Shown here: piece after piece, positions 45,403-56,256 of the stretch
Position numbering within the stretch: position 1 is the first letter of the stretch
Layout: each line of letters begins with the position of its first letter
Assembly: GCA_963932465.1 (NCBI GenBank)
Contig: OZ010792.1
Location: 17,067,701 to 17,131,700, forward strand
Length of the DNA stretch: 64,000 nucleotides
Origin: Maratus speciosus
Taxonomy: Eukaryota > Arthropoda > Arachnida > Araneae > Salticidae
Direction: 5' to 3'
The notes under the pieces: generated by a model
What the model was told of the DNA's origin: nothing
Databases searched by the model: none
What the model saw: the letters and a program-made list of their open reading frames with translations, nothing else
Position numbers and translations under genes: made by a program

Positions 45403-45589
45403 GCCTTCCTGGCTGTTTGTAAAATGTTGAAATGATGGACAGACACCAGGATTTACAAACGAATTTATTAGAAAATAAAAACTTATTATTTTCATGTACT
45501 TTATAAAAAGAAAATTTTAATTAAATATTCTTGATGCCAGTACTCTTAAAATTAGGTGTCCCTTTTTGCGGACATCGCCCGCTAAAGGG
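45403..45589. mobile_element. TTAA MITE sharing a TTAA with its neighbour
   Basis: The left TTAA (45,399-45,402) is shared with the previous element; the right is 45,590-45,593. The right terminus is the complement of CCCTTTAGCGGGCGA with an imperfect palindrome at 45,557-45,574 (TGTCC/GGACA). The left end (GCCTTCCTGG) is diverged, so it may be a truncated copy. Confidence 0.6.
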
Positions 45590-45593
45590 TTAA

Positions 45594-46013
45594 GATATTT
45601 TAATTCATTCATGAAAAAGCACCTGCTTGCTGCTGTTAATCCTATGGGGCATTGTTTTTTTCAAATATCTCGTTTGCATTTCAATATTTTTAAATGACTT
45701 TTTTTTTGTTTTTAAGCATTGGTTCGATCTGTACAACTGCCGCTTTTTTAATTTTTGATATTGGCTGCACATTTTTTTAGGACACTTTCACTTTCGAAAC
45801 CGACTCCGAAATTGAAAGTATCTTCATAAAAAAAACTGCAAACAAAATCAAAAGAGGAAAAAGGGCTCATTTTAAATACTGACCTCAACAATGCAATGCA
45901 AAAATAAATAAAATCATTACAAATATTAAAATGCAAACGACATATTTAAAAATATATATGTCTCATATGATTAACATTAGCGAATGGGTGTTTTCGCCTG
46001 AAATAGCCCCTTA
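45594..46013. mobile_element. Foldback element copy 2
   Basis: Shares the central CTTTCACTTTCGAAACCGAC hairpin and GATTAACATTAGCGAA, GGGTGTTTTCGC and GCATTTCAATATTTTTAAA with copy 1, in the same orientation. The right end is AATAGCCCC; the left outer arm is degraded. A minus-strand frame at 45,748-45,936 lies wholly within it. Confidence 0.65.
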
Positions 46014-46256
46014 AATAGAATAGAACTTAGTAACATTACTCTGCAATAAACTGTCTATGATGTTTAAAATAATCATGTTGTTATATTAAGGGGTTTGGGG
46101 GTAATCAGAGGAGTAAAAAAATAGGCTTATTTTTTTACTTTCTATATATATATATATATATGTATTTTTTTTACACTTATAAAACTATGTTTTCATGTTA
46201 TACAGTAAACACCACGAAAATTTCAAATAAAAATATTAATTCTTGGACCAAGTTAC
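46014..46256. other. AT-rich spacer
   Basis: A TA microsatellite lies at 46,145-46,161. No other feature seen. Confidence 0.4.
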
Positions 46257-46335
46257 CTGTTTGATTGTTCTTTTGATTGATCTCTCTTACAAAATAGACT
46301 TTTGCCTTGAACATCAGCACTTCTTGGTGGTTTAT
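46257..46335 (-). CDS. Candidate internal exon (79 bp) of an unknown host gene
   Basis: On the minus strand a pyrimidine-rich tract (TTTGTTGTATTGATTTTAG) ends in AG, followed by 79 bp and then a donor CAG|GTAACTTGG. Two frames are open through the segment: one gives KPPRSADVQGKSLFCKRDQS and continues KEQSN; the other gives INHQEVLMFKAKVYFVREIN. The sequence is less AT-rich than its flanks and is not repeated elsewhere in the window. No partner exon was found, which would fit a very large intron. I do not recognise the peptide. A chance match of both splice signals in AT-rich DNA is possible. Confidence 0.35.
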
Positions 46336-47591
46336 CTAAAATCAATACAACAAACAATATATATATTATTTTAATACTTTATATAGTGCTTAATCGAAGC
46401 TTTTTTTTTAATTAAGCAAAATGGCGTTCCCTGAAACTTTAATTGCGAATTTTAAGAAAAAAAAAAAGAGGTTGTTTATAGTTTATGTAATAAAGGTATT
46501 GATACAAAAATAAAAATCTTCGATGAAGCACTAGATTTTATGCCTAGAATATGCTGAGAAAAATTCATTTAAATTCATCAAATGGTTTTTAAAATATAGT
46601 GGTTAAGGTCTTTGGAAAAATAGTTTTGAAAAAAATGTATTTGAAGTTCTACTACGTTTTTTTTTAAAAACTTATATCAAAATAGATTCTAGTACAATAC
46701 ATAGCAATACATTTCGATGAATTAAATATGAAGATAAAAAACGGTTAGAAACAGCTGCCGTGAGCTGGTAGTAAGAGAATCCTATGGTAAATATAGGATA
46801 TCTCCAAAATTATCCATTGGCCCAACATGATATTTTCACAGAATACTTTCAAAGTAAAACAAAAAATCGATTTTTTGAAAACTCTGAGAACCTCTAATCT
46901 CTTAAATCGAGCTTTAATAAAAAAAAAATGTATCTCTAAAAACATTTTATATTTTTTTAATACTAAACGTTCATCTAGATTCCTTTTTTCTTACAAATGT
47001 TCCATATTAGAAGGACATTTTTCTTCATTTTTTCTTCAGATATCTATAGCAGTTGCAACAAAAACTCATCTGCAGCATCATTTATTTTGAATACTTTTGA
47101 TAATTGAATTTTAAACACGTTAGATAAATGTTTCTTGAGACAGGGAGCAAAATTTACGGCGACATTTGAAGATTAAAAAGAACCTTCTGACAGTTATCTG
47201 TTACAAAATGATTTTTTAAGGGGGAAAAAAAAGAAAAAGAAACTAGATTAATAGAAGAAAGTAACTTTGCCTACCGCATTATGTAATTTTTTCCCGCTTG
47301 TCATCGAATCTATGACAAGTGCTTTCTTTTTTTAGAATATTCATCAAATAAAATGTATTCGATGAAAATAATTTCAATAATTGCTTTTCGAATGCATCCT
47401 TTACACAATATCGCTGCATCTCAACCATAATACAAAATTGTTATACACGGGTAATTCCATGATGTTTTGTAGTGTAAGTCACATTGCTGATAACTTCTAT
47501 GCTTGTCGGCCACCGCCAACAAGTTTGCCAACAACAAGTTTTCTTCGCCTTTTTCAATTAATGAGATATCTCCCATAAATAATTCACATAT
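46336..47591. other. No recognised gene
   Basis: A minus-strand frame at 47,421-47,618 contains MGDISLIEKGEENLLLANLL; it is slightly more protein-like than others but I recognise no family and see no splice context. Other frames are AT-driven. Confidence 0.35.
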
Positions 47592-47739
47592 AGGGATGAG
47601 ATTTCCGCGTTTTTGCACACCGGTATATTCTTAGAGAAAACGTTGTTCTCTTAAATCGCAACAGTGTTCCGATTAAATGAAATATCATTTTCTCTAACGA
47701 AATACTGGTGTGCAAAAACGCGGAAAATCTCATCACTGG
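47592..47739. mobile_element. hAT-like hairpin MITE (148 bp), 8-bp duplication
   Basis: The inverted ends are AGGGATGAGATTTCCGCG and, on the complement, AGTGATGAGATTTTCCGCG, both followed by TTTTTGCACACC. TCACATAT is repeated at 47,584-47,591 and 47,740-47,747. This is the uninterrupted relative of 28,275-28,634 and has a free TTAA at 47,651-47,654. Confidence 0.88.
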
Positions 47740-48016
47740 TCACATATTTCCGTTCTAAAATACTAGTAGCCAAAAATCGTAGCATACGACTTACACTACA
47801 AGTGCTCATGGAAATACACACACATGATAACAACTTCGTAACTTTCAATATAATTTCATTTTTATTTCAGAATGCATTTATTTCCTTCCACTCGTAATGC
47901 TTCAGACAGCTGGCTGGAATACTTTGAATGAATTCAGTGGTTAATATTTTTTTTTTTTTTTCAAACAGAAAGTTGTGATGTTATACATTTCTTCAATGCT
48001 TTGTATTTAGCTTATG

Positions 48017-48770
48017 TTGGGTGATTGCAAAAGTTTTTGCCCTATTCCATAGATGGCAAAAGCTTGCAATTTTGACTGAGCTGATGTTTCTTTTATAACC
48101 ATATTATTAACTAACATTTATCGACATGTGTCGTGAGTAAACATAACGTTTAACCCTAGAACTACCGGAAATTTTACTCAAGTTTTATAAAAACATTCTA
48201 CACCAGAATTTTTACTTAAAACTATTTAATTTGTTTATTTAACTTATTATTGTCTGATTTATACATTTAGTTTGTTTTGAAGAAATTTTCTGGTTTGAAT
48301 AGATATTTTGAATATACATGTCGGGTCCATTGGACCCTTCTGGTAGACAGAGGGTTAAAAAAGAGTTTTTCAAATTAATTGGTGTGCAGTGTTAATATTC
48401 AAAATGGAAAATGAAAAGTTACATTTTCGTCACGTTATGTTACATGAGTTTAAAAAAGGACTGAGTGTTGGACGAGCTACAAAAAATATTCATTTATTTG
48501 GATCGTGCTCCTGCTCTTAGGACAGTTAAAAAGTGGTTTTGTCAATTTCGAAATGGTGATTTCAATCTAAACTATAAAATTCACCCTGGGTGATCTTCTG
48601 GCATTGGTGATGACTTAATCCGTGATTTAGTGAATAATAATCCACGAATTACTGTGAAGAGGTTGCCGAGAGACTAACTGTTGACAAGGTTGATTTCATT
48701 TCACCATTTAAAACAACTTGGGTACATTTCGAAACTCGATGCATCGGAAATCGGGCACGAACTTCTGCAA
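48017..48770 (+). pseudogene. Mariner transposase N-terminal remnant
   Basis: An ATG at 48,404 opens MENEKLHFRHVMLHEFKKGL and SVGRATKNIHLFGS, then a frameshift leads to VKKWFCQFRNGDFNLNYKIH and DDLIRDLVNNNPRITV. This is the HTH and linker of a mariner transposase of the MENxxxHFRHVML type. The catalytic DD34D region is absent after about 48,770. A likely 5' terminus is TTGGGTGATTGCAAAAGTTT at 48,018. The 5' untranslated part is split by a TTAA MITE at 48,154-48,354. No 3' TIR was found. Confidence 0.85.
48154..48354. mobile_element. TTAA MITE, CCCTAG subfamily, inside the mariner remnant
   Basis: TTAA at 48,150-48,153 and 48,355-48,358. Ends CCCTAGAACTACCGG and the complement of CCCTCTGTCTACCAG. 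Palindrome GGGTCCATTGGACCC at 48,323-48,337. Confidence 0.9.
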
Positions 48771-48893
48771 TAGTATTATGCTCTTTCGCTGACGTCTGTC
48801 GTCTAAGTCAAGGTTGCCAATTTCGACTCCATTTTTATTGGAAACTTCAAAGTCATACCAAAAATTCCGAATAATAATTTTTAATTTACTTAA

Positions 48894-49635
48894 CCCTCAA
48901 ATGCATAGTGTAACTTGAGAGTTACATGATCATTTTTTTTCTTCTTTTTTTTGCCATTTGGCGCTTTCTATTGGTCTTTTGGTGAGCTATTATGTGTTAC
49001 TTACGTGTGATAACATGAATTTAAAGTCGTGAAGTCTGTTTTCGTTTTGAGTTGTTATCCCTGGGAGGTTATAACATATTTTCTTTATACTGTTTGCCGT
49101 GTGCTCGACTGGCATTTTTTCTCTATCTTCTTAAAGTAGTCATTATTAAATCGGCAAACCATTAAAAGTATTATAAAAATTAACATGTTAATTATTTAGA
49201 ACTATCTGATTTGTGAACTATTATGTGTTTTTTAGGAGTGATAACATGCATTTATGGTCGTGAAGTCTGTTTTTGTTCTGATTTGTTACCACGGGGAGGT
49301 TTAACATCTTTTGTTGATACTGCTTGCAATGTGCGCGACTGGCGTTTTTTTCTATTTTTATAAGGTTGTCATTATTAATTCTGAAAATTATTTAAACCAT
49401 TATAATAGTTATTATATCATTGAATAGTTGTTATTCTGCAGTGTAAATACTTTAAAATAAGTGTATAATTTAAAATTATCATTTTTGAACAATTTTTGTT
49501 ATGTAACTCAGGAGTGACATTATGTCCGACAGAAACATAAATATTTTTTTCTCCATTTTTCCACTGGATAATTAACAAAAATAGACTCAAATACATTTTT
49601 TTTCTGAAGAAAATAAAAAATCATGCATTAAAGGG
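48894..49635. mobile_element. TTAA MITE (742 bp) with internal tandem duplication
   Basis: TTAA at 48,890-48,893 and 49,636-49,639. Ends CCCTCAAATGCAT and the complement of CCCTTTAATGCAT. The palindrome TGTAACTTGAGAGTTACA is at 48,909-48,926, 15 nt inside. A block of about 230 bp is repeated: GTGATAACATG..TTTA, GTCGTGAAGTCTGTTTT, GGGAGGTT and CGACTGGC appear near 49,010-49,110 and 49,238-49,345. Confidence 0.85.
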
Positions 49636-49849
49636 TTAATAACATACATTTCGAGGTTACATAAAGTAAAATACTTCTTTGGAAATTTTTGGTATAAATT
49701 CAATATTTTTAAATTAAAAAATAATCCAAACTGTATACTTTGGTCTAATCTGTGAGAAATACATAGTTTCCTTAAAATGGTTATCAAATAAAGTGTACTC
49801 GTTGTATTAAATCAATTTTATTTATTTGCAAAAAAATTTTCACGTTACA

Positions 49850-50300
49850 TAAATATTGCATTTTGTAAATATGCATGCATACATGAGAATGCTTATTAAG
49901 CCAACACATAAATCAAAACGAAAATTATCTTTCTTCTTATCATTCTTGTTCTCATTATCACGTATTTTAGTACGGGTTCATTTATTTGGGAGATAAGAAG
50001 ACTAAACTTAATATTACAATTTCTGCTTCAATTCTTTCTGCGTGTCTATCATCTTGTAATGCGAAACAAATCTCTTATTTGCCAAAGATATAAGCTTGAA
50101 ATTTAACAATTTTCACTGAATAGAAATTAAATGACTGTGTTTTCCGAATGAACTCACATACACGGTTCTGCTGCTTCTCTTTTACTATAAAACTCATTGG
50201 ATGCAGTATAACAGCTTAGGAACTTTCAGGCTAATTTCAGGTTTATTGCATTATATTCCAAAGCTGATTAAATGATTTTCGTTACATTTGGAAATAAATT
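49850..50300. repeat. Dispersed repeat R, uninterrupted copy
   Basis: It aligns with 56,170-56,256 plus 61,758-62,010 (AATGCGAAACAAAT..TCTT; TTTAACAATTTTCA; TTAAATGACTGTGTTTTC; ATACAACAG or ATAACAGC) and more weakly with 63,150-63,380. It preserves the empty target of Helitron D near 50,075. The nature of R is unknown. One copy keeps a 65-codon minus-strand frame (61,810-62,007) ending ENTVI; a similar frame with stops is detectable here. Confidence 0.7.
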
Positions 50301-50341
50301 GCATTTGAAAGTAAATTTGATTCCCCTCCTTTCAAACGATG

Positions 50342-50400
50342 ATTATATATATATATATATATACTAGCTGTTTAACCCGTTCTGTGCACGGGAGTTCATG
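50342..50400 (-). mobile_element. TA microsatellite and Helitron 3' end
   Basis: After TA repeats (50,345-50,362) the plus strand reads ACTAGCTGTTTAACCCG. On the minus strand this is a CCCGTGCACAGAACGGG hairpin followed by TTAAACAGCTAG and T, a typical Helitron 3' terminus. The 5' end was not located; the element may extend right toward 51.1 kb. Confidence 0.55.
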
Positions 50401-51143
50401 AATTTAATCCTAAAACCAAAATTAAAAATGGCTATTCGATTTAGTAAAATATTTTTCAACTACTGCGCATTTTTTTATGAAATTCAATTTATCATGTTAC
50501 TATGGCAGCAGACGATAAAATGACATCTTTGTAATAAGGGAATAAATCGAATAAAAAGTTTTGTTGATGTTTGTGCCTTTATATTAAAAAAATTTTAATA
50601 ATTAAGCGCAATTAAATAATCTCCAATTATTTGCATGTGAGGTAAAAGAATTATCGCAATACCCGCTACAGCTTTTTAGTATTGCAGCGTGGCGTACGTA
50701 ATATGTATATCTCACATTGTTTAAGGAACTCGCGCGATTACGGGTTGAACATAAAAAAAAAGGATTTATTGTGAATTTTTACTTGTTGGCGGCTGCTATA
50801 ACGAAAAATGTTTTAATTTGATAGGAAATTGCTTTTAAATGGGTGATTTTCTATTAACTAAAAGTTAACTATAAATTATTTCGATTTCGGATTGCTTTAG
50901 TTGCCTCGGTCGTGTTTTAATACACATGTACATAACATTTCATAATTCTGTCTTCCAAACTGTGGATTTGTATAACATTACAGACAGACAAATTTTCATT
51001 TTTCATATATTAGATATGTCTACGCAACTTTGCAATTTATTTATAATATTAGACTGTTTCTTGGCGTTTGCCGTCTAAGCTGTGACAAATTCTTTGTTAT
51101 CTTAGAAAGTTCATAAAATAAATTCTATTCATTAAAATATATA
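50401..51143. other. No gene; possible Helitron body
   Basis: AT-rich sequence without open frames. It may belong to the Helitron whose 3' end is at 50,364. Confidence 0.35.
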
Positions 51144-51901
51144 CAGTAAACTCTGTCTAAGGCGGAATCGATCGGGACTCAGAAATTTTTCCGTGGTAGA
51201 CAATATTCCGGCTTATGCAAAAAAGCTTCACCCCCCCCCCCCCCCAAAAAAAAAAAAATCCTCGAATTTGATGATTTTTTATTGATTTTCCAGACTCGAA
51301 AATCGGTTGAAAACTGAAATTCGGAAAGATCTTTTGTCTTTATACATAAATGAGAAACGCTATTCAATTTTCTTAGTACTGCTGTAATACATGCGAATTG
51401 CAAGTTTACACACACACACACACAAAAAAAAACTACCCCCCCCCCCCACCCCCCAATAAACTTCGAGAATGTGGCAGATTGCTATAAGTTTGAATTTGAG
51501 TACATCCTTAAAGTATAATATTGCACTTTCGAAAATATATATTTTGATAAATGCTCATTCTACTAGAAATATTAAGTTTTAAACAGTTCCTGTCCTTTTG
51601 AATTAACTTTTTCAAAGTGTTAGGAAATTTAATAACATGCTTGACATTGAGTATTTGACTTATCTGTTTTAAAGTTTAATAAACAAAATACCTCTCATTT
51701 TCAAATTATCCTTTTTTCCGCCTTACGCAAAATTTTGGTTTCGGTGGGACCTTAAAATCCTTTCCGTTTCGCGTTAGACAGATTCCGCCTTATGCAGCAA
51801 GAATTAATGTTATTTTCTATGGGTTCGCCGGGACTTGAAAAATTTTCCGCGGTAGACAGATTTCCGGCTTGCACAGAGTCCGCCTTAGACAGAATTTACT
51901 G
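51144..51901. mobile_element. Pogo/Tigger-like MITE (758 bp), TA target
   Basis: Ends CAGTAAACTCTGTCTAAGGC and the complement of CAGTAAATTCTGTCTAAGGC, each continuing GGA; TA flanks at 51,142-51,143 and 51,902-51,903. The motif GTAGACAGATTTCCGGCTT or close variants is repeated near both ends (51,197; 51,853), and CGCCTTATGCA recurs internally. C and A runs (51,229-51,257; 51,434-51,453) create spurious frames. No DDE motif. Confidence 0.85.
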
Positions 51902-52236
51902 TATGTCTTATTTATTTTCATAACGCCATCCAGAATGCAGAAATACGAAGATTTTCCTGCTTGCGTGATTCTGAAAAGCGTGCTTTACCTTTAGAAACCG
52001 CAGAAAATAATATATTTTCTAGATTTAAAGTAAAATTTATAAAAACGAGGTTTCTTTTGATACCACTAATTTTTGAACACTTTTCCGAATAGTTTCGATA
52101 ATGCAAAAATTAGTTTTCTCAACCTGGAACACCGAGTCTTTTCGGATGCTCTCAGTTCCTAGGAAAGCATTTTCAAGTTCAGTTCAACAAACATGTTTCA
52201 CAATCAAACGCCATATAATAAATACATTAACATTAC
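51902..52236. other. No recognised gene
   Basis: Two opposite frames (51,918-52,106 minus; 52,101-52,349 plus) have no family motif. Confidence 0.35.
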
Positions 52237-52335
52237 TATTAGCCCTTAATTCTCGCTCCCGTCAATATCACGGGCTGAGGTGTCGTTCGTTATTTCTCGT
52301 GTCCGTCATATTTCCGGGCTGGAGATTTAATTGCT
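52237..52335. mobile_element. Truncated TTAA-MITE end (28.4/38.4-kb family)
   Basis: AGCCCTTAATTCTCGCTCCC resembles the right terminus of 28,358-28,574. It carries the palindrome CCCGTCAATATCACGGG (52,258-52,274) in intact form. A second diverged copy of the end follows at 52,290-52,320 (TTTCTCGTGTCCGTCATATT). Confidence 0.6.
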
Positions 52336-52934
52336 GGAAAAACTTTTGAAACCAGAAAAAATTAACTGGTATTTCCGTGTGAAATCTTTGAATGTTTGTG
52401 TCTCGGTTTGGTTGTTTGGCGCTGATTCAGATGTATGCATGTATTTGTATTGCATGTTTCGAAATATATCAAACTCAAAAAATTAATAATAATCAAAATT
52501 TTATGTATATATATTATTTCAAATATTATTTGTAAAAATGTGTGTGATGATGATAAATAAAGATCTAAGACGTAAAAAATAAAGGTCTTATTCGCATTAA
52601 TTTCTATGGTGTAAAACAAACATTAAGACGCAGAATTCTCGCATAATGGATTTTCTATAAATGTGAATTTGTTCTATAACTTCTTTTTTTTTTTCGCCTT
52701 AAAAAAAACTAATTGCATATTTTATTTAGAAACCTTATAATTATTCAATTTCTGTAATAAAAAAAATAGGTACTTTTTTCGCATTTTTCCAAATATTAAG
52801 CGACCCCTGAAGGGGTTAAAATTCCTATTATTTTGCTGAACTTGCATGTATAAATCTAGTTATGCAGGTGAAACTGTCAAATGGATAATTGATCGCATCC
52901 AAGAAAACGGTATGCCGGTTTAGGAAAAGTAATT
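52336..52934. other. Mostly featureless; one TTAA-MITE right end
   Basis: TTAA at 52,816-52,819 is preceded by CGACCCCTGAAGGGG, the terminus CCCCTTCAGGGGTCG read inward. Its partner end was not found. Confidence 0.4.
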
Positions 52935-54112
52935 AATCCCAGCAAAGAAAGAAATAGTGGGCCATCAGGTGGAAAAAAGATGGCAGCCAGCACTGCCATC
53001 AGCGGTAAAGTGCAATGGTGCCATTACTTAAACCTGTAAAAAAGTGTCCGAGCGCAATTCAGATGGCCCATCAGTGATGGCCAACAGCAGGCCAGCATTG
53101 GTGTGCATCACATTACTTCAATCCGGCACTTTTACTGCAGTGCTAGCTCCTATCCTACTGCTATTCCTTTGCTGGCCCAGCCCTTTCCCTTACAAAAATT
53201 TCTTATAGAATTCTATAAAAAAATTAAAAAAATAAAAAACTTATAGCAAAAGTATTACAGAATAATGGCCCGTTTGTCTATGAGCTAGTTTCACCAGCAG
53301 ATATAGAAGTGTCTATAATAGAAATGTCGCTAGAAATATTTGAACTTGTAGCTATTTCCACGTGGTCATCCTCTCAAGTACTACCCACGCTCGGTGCTGT
53401 TTGGTTTTCATGATCGGACTTGAACAAGTACTTTCAGCGTATTCTACTACGGCTCGTTGTTTTCGTGCTCTCATTACACTATTTCAAGTTTGTTTCTTTT
53501 GTGATTTGTGTTCCCAATCATTAAACTTGTATAGGAATTATTGTATTGTATAGGAATCCTATATATTTTATACGTTGGTTGATTCTCAACTGTGTAAATT
53601 ACGAAAACGGAAATCCTTTGTAACTGAGTGAAACCAGACTTAGAAAGAAAAAAAGTGCATTAGAACAAAGAATTTATTTATTTATTCATTTACTTATTTA
53701 TTTTATTGGTGGCAGTGGTGCTATATTATTTACAGTTTCAAAAAAAAGAAAATAGTTTGACAGCTTAAATTGTGTTAAGATATTCATTTCAAATTTGTGT
53801 TCAAATTCATTAATTTGCCGCGGGGTGATAAAAATAACTCTTATTTTAATATTGACGTGACAAAATACTTAAAAGTCTAATAAATTATAATTTGATAAAT
53901 TTGAAACGTAATTGTTTAAATATTTTTACACTTCAGATTAAAATATTTGAATAAAAATTACAATTAGTGATTTTTTTTAAAACTTAGATGAATTACGCCA
54001 CCTAGCGTAATGGTTCCCAGCAATAATACTGCAAAAGTTCGTGCACTTCCAGCACGTGGTGGGCCTGGAACCTATCTTGCTGCTGGCCAGCAATTTCTTC
54101 TTTGCTGGGATT
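52935..54112. mobile_element. 1.18-kb TIR element containing a 5S-like segment
   Basis: The inverted ends are AATCCCAGCAAAGAAAGAAA and, on the complement, AAATCCCAGCAAAGAAGAAA, followed by TGGGCC/TGGCC. Near the left end GGCCATCA..ATGGC motifs recur. No transposase motif. A 5S rRNA-like sequence lies at 53,362-53,460 on the minus strand. Target duplication unclear. Confidence 0.55.
53362..53460 (-). pseudogene. 5S rRNA-like sequence (pseudogene or 5S-derived SINE)
   Basis: On the minus strand from about 53,460 the order is CAACGAGCCGTAGTAG, ACGCTGAA, GTCCGATCATGAAAACCAAA, CAGCACCGAGCGTGGGTAGT, ACTTGAGAGGATGACCAC. This follows arthropod 5S rRNA (GCCAACGACCATACCACGCTGAA, then GTCCGATCACCGAA, AGCAGCGTCGGGCGCGGTTAGTACTT, GGACCGC) almost throughout, with many substitutions. 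The internal control regions (A-box/IE/C-box) are partly kept. The terminal stem and a T-run terminator are not obvious. It could be a retroposed 5S copy or the head of a SINE3-type element; no tail or target duplication was seen. Confidence 0.7.
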
Positions 54113-54601
54113 TACAATAAAAACTACTCGTAAATGTTTCAGAAAACCAGTGGCAGCAAAATAAAATTGTTTTTATAAATTTTTCTGTTAATCTCGAAAA
54201 TATATTGGTTTCTGAGATTTCTAAAGAACGGTCTTCGAAATCGTGCATAATTTGGAAGAGCTTATTGTATATTTTGGTTCGTGGTTATATTATATTTTAG
54301 CAGATTAACAAACATTTAATTATAACATAAATGAAAATTGACAAAATAATTATTATGTTTATTTCTATCTTTTGCTTTCTTTTAGAAAATATTCTTTCTT
54401 TTAGTAACGAATAAATGCTTATTTTTACACAACTGTTCGCAAAACAAGGGGATAATGTTTTTGATCGCGGAAAATGTACTATCCATTATTCGCTAAGAAA
54501 ATAGGAACGCGTGGATAGAATTTAATAAATGTGGTACCAAAATGGTTGCCTTCCCTCCTTAAGGGGCATACAAAAGTAGCTTGAATCAATGTTGGATCAT
54601 T
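54113..54601. other. No gene recognised
   Basis: AT-rich sequence; nothing identified. Confidence 0.4.
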
Positions 54602-54919
54602 TTGGGCTAATTGTTACCCCACGTTGGCCCATAGTAAGAAAGGATAACCTTGGTGTACCATTGGCCAACAAAGTGCCATGGGCCAACGTTTTGCTCATTT
54701 TTGGCTAATTGCTATCCCACGTTGGCCCATAGTAATAAATGACCATCTTGCTGTACCATTGGTCAACGAACCATCAAAAGCCCAACAATGGAGCAACGTT
54801 TGATCATTGTTGGCTAATTACTATCGCACGTTCGTTCAGGGTAATAAATGGTGGTCTTGTCGTATCACTGGCCATTGGGTCGTTTGACAACAAAGGCCCA
54901 ACAGTGGGCAAACCGTTAG
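54602..54919. repeat. Three tandem repeats of about 109 bp
   Basis: Each unit contains TTGGCTAATTGCTATCCCAC or a variant, GTTGGCCCATAGTAATAAATG or a variant, CCATTGG and CCCAACA or GGGCCAAC. Units start near 54,602, 54,701 and 54,810. The GC content is higher than the surroundings. A plus-strand frame at 54,739-54,954 lies in the repeats and is not a gene. Confidence 0.85.
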
Positions 54920-55070
54920 CTGTTCCGAATCCTGCTCAGGTACGCTCCAAATAAGATGGATCTCTACCTACCAGTTTCCAACATGTTCCGAATCCTACCA
55001 TTCCCCAATGGTTACCAAAAACTGGCAACAATGGGCCAGTCTATGCTACTTTATCTCTGCATCCACAGAC

Positions 55071-55105
<35 letters not shown>

Positions 55106-55322
55106 ATTTTAAAGCGTACAGAAACCATAAACTTTCTAAAATTGCAATTTCGGTGATATACATAGTTGTTAGTCATGCTTGCATAACTAGAAGTTTGGAA
55201 TTTGGTTAGATGTTCACTTTTAAGATCTAAATGCTCGCTAAGAACCGTTTATAAAAAATTGGAAACTTGAAATGAAAAAATAAATGAGCAGACAGCTTTA
55301 AAAATACATTCTAAGTTACCAT
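54920..55322. other. No gene; T run
   Basis: A T run of about 28 lies at 55,073-55,100. Nothing else identified. Confidence 0.4.
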
Positions 55323-55326
55323 TTAA

Positions 55327-55526
55327 CCCTAGATCTACCGGGAATTTTATTCAAGTTTTAATAAAACGTTCTACACCAGAATTTTTATTTAAAACTATTT
55401 AACTTATTTATTTACCTTATTTTTGTCTGGTTTATATACTTAGTTTATTTTAAAGAAATTTCTGGTTTGAATGAATATTTTGTATGTACCTGTCGGGTCC
55501 AATGGACCCGTCTGGTAGACGGAGGG
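55327..55526. mobile_element. TTAA MITE, CCCTAG subfamily (200 bp)
   Basis: TTAA at 55,323-55,326 and 55,527-55,530. Ends CCCTAGATCTACCGG and the complement of CCCTCCGTCTACCAG. Palindrome CGGGTCCAATGGACCCG at 55,494-55,510. It is the reverse of the copy at 13,470 and very similar to it, suggesting recent activity. Confidence 0.92.
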
Positions 55527-55530
55527 TTAA

Positions 55531-56169
55531 TTGGAATTTTTTTAGATCTTCTCATTACATTAAGTCTCATGTTCGTCTAATGCAGTCTAGAAATAAGTTT
55601 AGTCATATTCTGGCTTAGTAATGTTTGAATTACTCGTAGCAGTATAATATCCCCTAATAAAAATAAGCACACTAATATTTGTCGAAATCAAGCAAATTAA
55701 ACTCCGAGCAAAGCAGTAGGTTTTTTTTTTTTTTTTGGAAAGTTAAGTTAGTGTATACTGACGACTGGAAAGTTGTGAAATTATGGTGATTAAACATTTC
55801 CTAGTGTTGGGTTTCAACAAAAGAGATGTCTCTTAAGTTATATTAAGGTCTGGTAAGGTTTATCATTGTGTTTTCCTGCTCCCAGTCCTCCATGTTTTCA
55901 TACCTTATGGTGCAGGAAAACACAATAGTAAACCTACGAGTTAGCCTCTAAAATCGAGTTTTCAGGTGCTTTCCACCAAGATATGACTTGGCAGACCAAT
56001 TGCGTTTTAATATGTGAATCAAGATTTAATTAATCGTAGAATTTTATCCGTGAACTCGATGAGGTGATTGTTTGTGCTGCCGGCTTCCGGTCTATAAAGT
56101 TTACTCACTTATTTTTCTAAAAGAGTAAGTTTTTGAATAGAACTTATAATCGAAATCGACGTTTTAAAG
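55531..56169. other. No gene; one short inverted repeat
   Basis: At 55,857-55,935 GTTTATCATTGTGTTTTCCT is followed by its near complement AGGAAAACACAATAGTAAAC around a 40-nt loop. Nothing else identified. Confidence 0.45.
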
Positions 56170-56256
56170 GCATAAAAATACTTTAATTTTAACATTTCTA
56201 CTCCAATTCCCTTCTACATGTTTATAATCTTGCAATGCGAAACAAATGTCTTCTAT
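56170..56256. repeat. Dispersed repeat R, left half, split by Helitron D
   Basis: TTAACATTTCTACTCCAATT and TGCAATGCGAAACAAATGTC match 50,010-50,075; the rest of R resumes at 61,758. Confidence 0.7.
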
